This document shows positions 60,501-64,000 of a DNA stretch of 64,000 nucleotides, piece by piece. The translations under genes and the position numbers were made by a program. Numbering within the stretch: position 1 is the first letter of the stretch; each line of letters opens with the position of its first letter. The notes under the pieces are model-generated. The model searched no databases and was not told where the DNA came from. It saw nothing but the letters and a program-made list of their open reading frames with translations. Origin of the DNA: Diphasiastrum complanatum (taxonomy: Eukaryota; Streptophyta; Lycopodiopsida; Lycopodiales; Lycopodiaceae); assembly GCA_029204225.1 (NCBI GenBank), contig CM055104.1, positions 49,421,399 to 49,485,398 of the forward strand, given 5' to 3'.

Positions 60501-61866
60501 GCGGACTCCCATATGAACTCCTTTCCCTTCCCCTTAAGAAGATTTTTCATGGGATTTGCTATCTGAGCATATCCCTTGATAAATCGTCTGTAATATCTCG
60601 CCAAACCTAGAAAGATCTGAAGCTCTAAAAGATTCTGAGGTCTCAGCCAACTAAGTATGGCTTTAACCTTACTGGGGTCCATCTTAATCCCATCTACCGA
60701 GATAATGTGACCTAAATAAGCTACTTCTTCAACGAAAAATTCACACTTAGGTTTCTTAGCATAAAGCTTATGCTTTCTAAGCAGTCGAAAACACCTTTCT
60801 GAGATGTTTAAGATGCTCCTTCCTCGTTTATAGTAAAACGAGGGATGTCATCTAAGGCGCCTAACCCTCACTCGTATTTTCAAAATAGATGTTTTGATGA
60901 AATCCAATCCTCGAAGTGCTACTTTGGTAACTTGGAAAAAACAAAGATCACATCGAACCACTAAAAAGTTAGTAATAAGTGGTGGATGGGTTTGTTTGGG
61001 CTTGTCTCTGAAAGATAATCCCTGACAAAAACAGAGGTGGGCAGCAACCATCGCTCGGAAAATCAGCTCATTGCTCCGATGTTTTGGCTCAGAGAATGGT
61101 AAACCCCTCCTTGCGGCAAGGGGACTTGCCACTACATCCTCACAATGGGCCTCCAAAAACCACCACTATCTATTCCTTAGTCCCAAGTGTTTATTATCTA
61201 AAGTGACTTACTTGATCCCTTCCTTTGGAGTTTCACTCTACCAAAGAGATCAACACAAAACTAGTTACCAAAATACTAGAAAGTAGCAGCTTTAAAGTGA
61301 AAGCAAATAATCCATCAAACAACCTCTCTCCCCCATGCAGCTACTCAGTAGAATGCTATTTGCACTATCACGTAGCCTGTGGAGACATTCTGAAGCAACT
61401 ACGCTAGGAACAACAAGAAAAACCCATGTTTTTCAGTCCATGTAACAGCTATGCAGACAATTGGTTCCAAGAGAACATCACCTCAAGAACTCTTTTCCCG
61501 AAATGGATAGCCACAGCCAATGTTACAGCTAGCACCCGCAAATTTAAGCCTGCGTACCGATATAGCTCATTAGCCCATCCTTGAAGCCCCAATCTGTTTA
61601 ACACCAGCGCAAGGTCCAAATATCCAAGCTTTTGCCCAAGAAATAGAAGCGCTGCAATGCAAGATGGTAGATAAAGTATCACAAATCCGATCCTGCCTGG
61701 AAGCTTAGTGGAATCTGTTAGTGGGTGATACAAACTTTGAGTATTGCAGCCCATTTCCGGTCCGCTCTAGAAAGAACAACAGCAATCCGCTGAGGAAAAG
61801 AGCAATAGCAAATACTCGAGGGTAAGGATCCCAATCTGAATCTGCGTACAGAATGAATGGCGACAT
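54575..61866 (-). CDS. Steroid 5-alpha-reductase family protein (3-oxo-5-alpha-steroid 4-dehydrogenase-like)
   Basis: Two exons. Exon 1 (61866-61482) starts MSPFILYADSDWD, has a transmembrane stretch and GLQYSKF, then needs a one-base frame change before LPGRIGFVILYLPSC and AIHFGKRVLE, with donor GTGATG. Exon 2 (55045-54575, acceptor ACAG) runs AIFLHRFSGEID through several membrane segments to HMLPHGGLFEYVACPHYLFE, a family hallmark, and ends WYLKKIDGFPRDRKALIPF. The total of about 284 residues fits the Arabidopsis At5g16010-type family (about 268). Members are ER-membrane NADPH-dependent reductases of steroid or enoyl substrates; the substrate here is unknown. The splice joins in phase 0. 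The frameshift near 61770-61810 means either a pseudogene or a sequence error; the rest is intact. Confidence 0.78.
55046..56880. other. Intron, proximal part: nothing recognised
   Basis: AT-rich intronic DNA of the reductase gene, without LTR ends, tandem repeats or coding frames that I could support. Confidence 0.5.
56897..57740. repeat. Three adjacent local duplications in the intron
   Basis: A 94 bp duplication (56897 and 56991: AATCATTAA(C/G)ATAATCTTG). A 239 bp diverged duplication (57209 and 57448: GGACCTGACAAAGGCT ... GTGAAAGTGGCAAGCTTCTA). A roughly 70 bp, nearly exact duplication (57626 and 57696: GGGTGGAATCAGCCATCTAC, each with GCAGATGGGT doubled). They are separate events, one after another. 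Confidence 0.8.
57080..57225 (+). repeat. Dispersed repeat, copy 1
   Basis: Shares with 60990-61160 (opposite strand) the words TTTACCNTTCTCNGAGCCAA, TTTNCGAGCGNTGGTTGNTG and CCCACCTCTNTTTTTGTCAG. About 150 bp at roughly 85% identity by eye. Open in one frame but probably not coding. Confidence 0.7.
57746..58929. other. Intron, middle part: nothing recognised
   Basis: No coding frames or repeats that I could support. Confidence 0.45.
58930..59312 (-). repeat. Gypsy 3' LTR and polypurine tract
   Basis: On the minus strand CTTAAGGGGGAGGGAG (59312-59299) is a polypurine tract directly followed by TGTTACGAGAATG, a typical chromovirus LTR start at 59298. The region is GC-richer than its surroundings. 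The far end (near 58930-58990) is not certain because no second LTR is present. Confidence 0.6.
59400..60845 (-). pseudogene. Gypsy RT end, RNase H and integrase remnant in the intron
   Basis: In minus order from 60845: end of RT (LRPQNLLELQIFLGLARYYR); RNase H (VETDASDFAVGAV, then YSAYEKELFSIVYALKTWRHYL, DHESLRYL); then a jump into the integrase core (IIKLYGLPSGIVNDRD) with the zinc finger and first catalytic region deleted; then the integrase C-terminus (HYADPHKRDVQYSASEKVYL, FHVSQLRKAL) at 59833-59414. Frames shift at about 60500 and 60190. It inserted in the same orientation as the host gene. It is dead. Confidence 0.88.
60990..61160 (-). repeat. Dispersed repeat, copy 2 (inverted)
   Basis: Inverted partner of 57080-57225; extends slightly further to a GGATGTAGTGG word. 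It lies between the gypsy remnant and exon 1. It may be a SINE- or MITE-type element; no target duplication is visible. Confidence 0.65.
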
Positions 61867-62001
61867 TGTGGGTCACGTCCTTCCTTCACAATTCGCGGAA
61901 GACAGCTTCAGAAATGTGTGTTGAGCGGATCAGAAAACTCTTTTTCCATAATAGCATCTCAAGAACAGAACCGGGTGAAGCGTTTGCGTTCATCGGATTT
62001 C
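61867..62001 (-). promoter_or_regulatory. Probable 5' leader/promoter side of the reductase gene
   Basis: Lies just upstream of the ATG at 61866. No clear TATA box. The tRNA-like insertion at 62017-62110 lies about 150 bp upstream of the ATG, where it could affect the promoter or leader. Confidence 0.3.
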
Positions 62002-62016
62002 CAGGCAGAGAAAATG

Positions 62017-62110
62017 CTTCTTGGTTTCCAAGGGAACCAAGGGATGCTCGAACCTGGGACCAAAGAAACTTTGGATGCCAAGCTAACCAGTTGAGCCAAC
62101 CCCGTTGGGT
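62017..62110 (-). mobile_element. 94 bp tRNA-like retroposon with 15 bp target duplications
   Basis: The insert is flanked by perfect copies of CAGGCAGAGAAAATG (62002-62016 and 62111-62125). On the minus strand it holds an A-box-like TGGCTCAACTGGTTAGC and a B-box-like GGTTCGAGCATCC at tRNA-like spacing, with CCAAAGTTTCTTTGG between them as a hairpin. There is no long A tail. It fits a tRNA-derived SINE head or a tRNA retropseudogene moved by LINE machinery. A full tRNA fold is not convincing (the T stem is imperfect). Confidence 0.65.
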
Positions 62111-62295
62111 CAGGCAGAGAAAATGGGATCGTCCCGTTCTTCACTCACCTTATCTTCTCTTGACTCACATTCTCTTCTCCTCTTTTCTTCTTCTTCTTCC
62201 TTCCTTCCTCTCTGAAAAAGCTGTCACCCTCACATTTGTGAAAACTTATCAGGCCACTCATTCAAATATATTATTTCATTTAAAAGGAGCTCTTA

Positions 62296-62330
62296 CATTT
62301 TGGGGACTAAAGAAACTTTGGATGCAAACC
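62296..62330 (-). repeat. Partial second copy of the tRNA-like element
   Basis: GGGACTAAAGAAACTTTGGA continuing TGCAAACCTAA matches the middle of the 62017-62110 insert, with a few changes. No target duplication is seen. Confidence 0.5.
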
Positions 62331-63411
62331 TAATTCTATGTATTGCCACTCAAATATAATTACTTAAAACCCATCCGATGATTATCACTTCGAATGTAAA
62401 CATATGAACAACATCTCATATAGTGTTGTATACAACACTGTGATTCCTAAAGGCATTTCAAGACCCTTCCACAAAGCGAGGGACTTGTGCCTTGGGCTAT
62501 GGCCCCACGCACAAGAGCCCTAGGACATGCATGCATATTCCAACCTAGATTTCTAGATTTCAAGCCTTCGCGGATCGTGAGATTTTTTACACTTGTTTGT
62601 TTACATAACCTTCCATATGAAAGGTGTAAATCACTCAACCTTCCAAGTTGAAGGTTGAGTATTATGTGTGATTTGAGGTCAAAGACATCCTCTTTGAGAA
62701 AATAAGGGCCCTTGATTTCAAGGACACTACAACAACACTAGCACTATCTCAACACTAACACTGCCCTATAATATAATTTATCAATCACTTCACCCCTCTT
62801 TTAAAGAAATTACCAAATTTCCATAAAAGTTAACTAGAGAGATGATATATGAAAATATGTGACCACATGAAAATTCAACAATAAGTGTCTTCTCCCAAAG
62901 GATTCACTCTATTACAAACATAACTGTTTTTTTCAAATATTATCAATCCCGATGACAGTAATTATCATCCAATTGATATCCATCTATGCTTAAGAGACGA
63001 CCTAGGTTAAAAAAAAACTGAAACACAATTACCCCTCGGAATCAACCTAAAATTTCGAGCCTTATTCATACAAGTAGTAATTCACTTGATCATTTCAGTC
63101 CTTCAAAAAAATAACTTCAAGCTGGAAGGAATCATATGAGTTAGTCTTGATGAGCTAGTATTTGATAAATTACTAAATAGTAAGGGTTCAAAAAAGCGGA
63201 GAAATAGTTTTAAAGAGGATTGATCAAGTATTTCTTTGCTATATAAACTCTGAATATTTTCAAAGTTCAAGTAATTTTTCTTTTCTGTATCCTAAAATGT
63301 ATTCTTCCTCAATAGAACGTATTAGATATAAAAGAATATGAACAAAATGTTTCAACAATTAGTAGATTGAAAATAAAGATGTCTTTCCCCCTTGATCTCC
63401 CTTTGAGATTA
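62331..63411. other. No gene recognised
   Basis: AT-rich. No coding frame, LTR end or RNA gene that I can support. Confidence 0.45.
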
Positions 63412-63465
63412 CCCCCCTCCCCCCCCCCCCCCCCCTTCCCCCGCCCCCCCCCCCCCCCCCCCCCC
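63412..63465. repeat. C-rich homopolymer tract
   Basis: About 54 bp, nearly all C with a few T and one G, ending in GGG. On the minus strand it is a long G run. It directly precedes a gypsy RT fragment. Confidence 0.95.
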
Positions 63466-63473
63466 GGGAAGAG

Positions 63474-64000
63474 ATGTGGATCATCCTATAGAGTTAATAC
63501 CCTTTTTAAACCCATAAGTAGGCCACATTATAGGTTAAGTTAGTTGAAGCTATTATAGGTCGAGGAGCAGCTAAATGAATATTTAGCAAAAGGATTCATT
63601 AGACCTAGTAAGTCACCTTGGACTTCGCCCATTTTGTTGGCCAAGAAAAAGGATGGTTCTATGTGAATGCGCATAGACTATCGTGCGTTAAATAAAGTTA
63701 CTATCAAAGACAAGTATCCCTTGCCTAGGATAGACGAAAACTTTGACCACCTTAGAGGTGCTAAGTATTTTATTAAGATTGATCTCCGATCTGGATATCA
63801 TCAAGTTTGTATTAAAGAAGAAGACATTCCGTTGGCCACTTTTCGTTCGCGGAATGGTCGTTATGAATTTTTGGTTCTTCTGTTTGGATTAACCAATGGC
63901 CTAGCCACGTTTATGTGGTTGATGAACACCGTGTTCCGTGATAGTTTGGGAAAGATTGCTTTGGTGTATCTTGACAATATCTTAGACTTTATTAGTAAGA
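63474..64000 (+). pseudogene. Gypsy reverse transcriptase, cut by window end
   Basis: Blocks: KGFIRPS-like [25 protein letters not shown], a stop in place of a residue at about 63663, [37 protein letters not shown]-like [12 protein letters not shown], and the catalytic box as YLDNIL where YLDD or YVDD is expected. The Asp to Asn change and the stop make it inactive. It continues beyond 64000. Confidence 0.9.

Noticed and set aside
62017..62110. Functional tRNA gene
   Set aside because: Box-like motifs are present, but the T stem and acceptor stem do not pair well and there is a 15 bp target duplication, so a retroposon is more likely.
61857..62333. 158-codon plus-strand frame upstream of the reductase gene
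   Set aside because: It spans the promoter side of the gene and the tRNA-like insertion in antisense and shows no domain.

Overview
This is nuclear DNA of a land plant with a large, repeat-rich, AT-rich genome. The evidence is nested plant Ty1/copia and Ty3/gypsy LTR retrotransposons with tRNA-Met and tRNA-Asp primer sites, GT-AG introns, a plant-type steroid 5-alpha-reductase family gene with a 6.4 kb intron, and a plant-style secreted peptide precursor. I cannot name the species. Nothing points to bacteria, organelles or a free virus. All identifications come from reading motifs, without database searches.

Layout. Positions 1-3034 and 43681-46714 are the arms of a large inverted repeat, identical wherever I compared them. 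Each arm holds the same non-autonomous LTR element plus a flank rich in a CTCGAGCA-TGCTCGAG palindrome. Between the arms lie: a copia element cut off at the arm edge (3035-6840); a copia element (7601-19810) split by a complete 8.4 kb copia-like element (8934-17322, TSD AAAAT) and by a solo LTR (17545-18376, TSD GAGAA); a gypsy fragment (19811-21918); three more truncated copia elements (21919-24480, 24549-27310, 29084-32330); an unidentified coding remnant (28100-29147); a short secreted-peptide gene (37996-38361); an unidentified decayed gene with a DGQH motif (40140-42115); and a palindrome-rich tract (42390-43680).

Right of the arms, 46833-48143 (minus) holds a broken centromeric-histone-like H3 fold followed by a Ulp1-protease-like segment. 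Then come long GA/CT microsatellites, a copia scrap, a roughly 12-unit minisatellite (51276-52530), and the 5-alpha-reductase family gene (54575-61866, minus), whose intron carries a decayed gypsy element and other repeats. A 94 bp tRNA-like insertion with 15 bp target-site duplications lies upstream of that gene. The window ends inside a gypsy reverse transcriptase.

The genes do not form a pathway. The only plausible host genes are the peptide precursor and the reductase, and the reductase reads with a frameshift. Most of the rest is layered retrotransposon debris. The points most worth a second look are the CENH3-like and Ulp1-like locus, the copia element whose reverse transcriptase is replaced by an unrelated reading frame, the peptide gene, the DGQH remnant and the inverted duplication.
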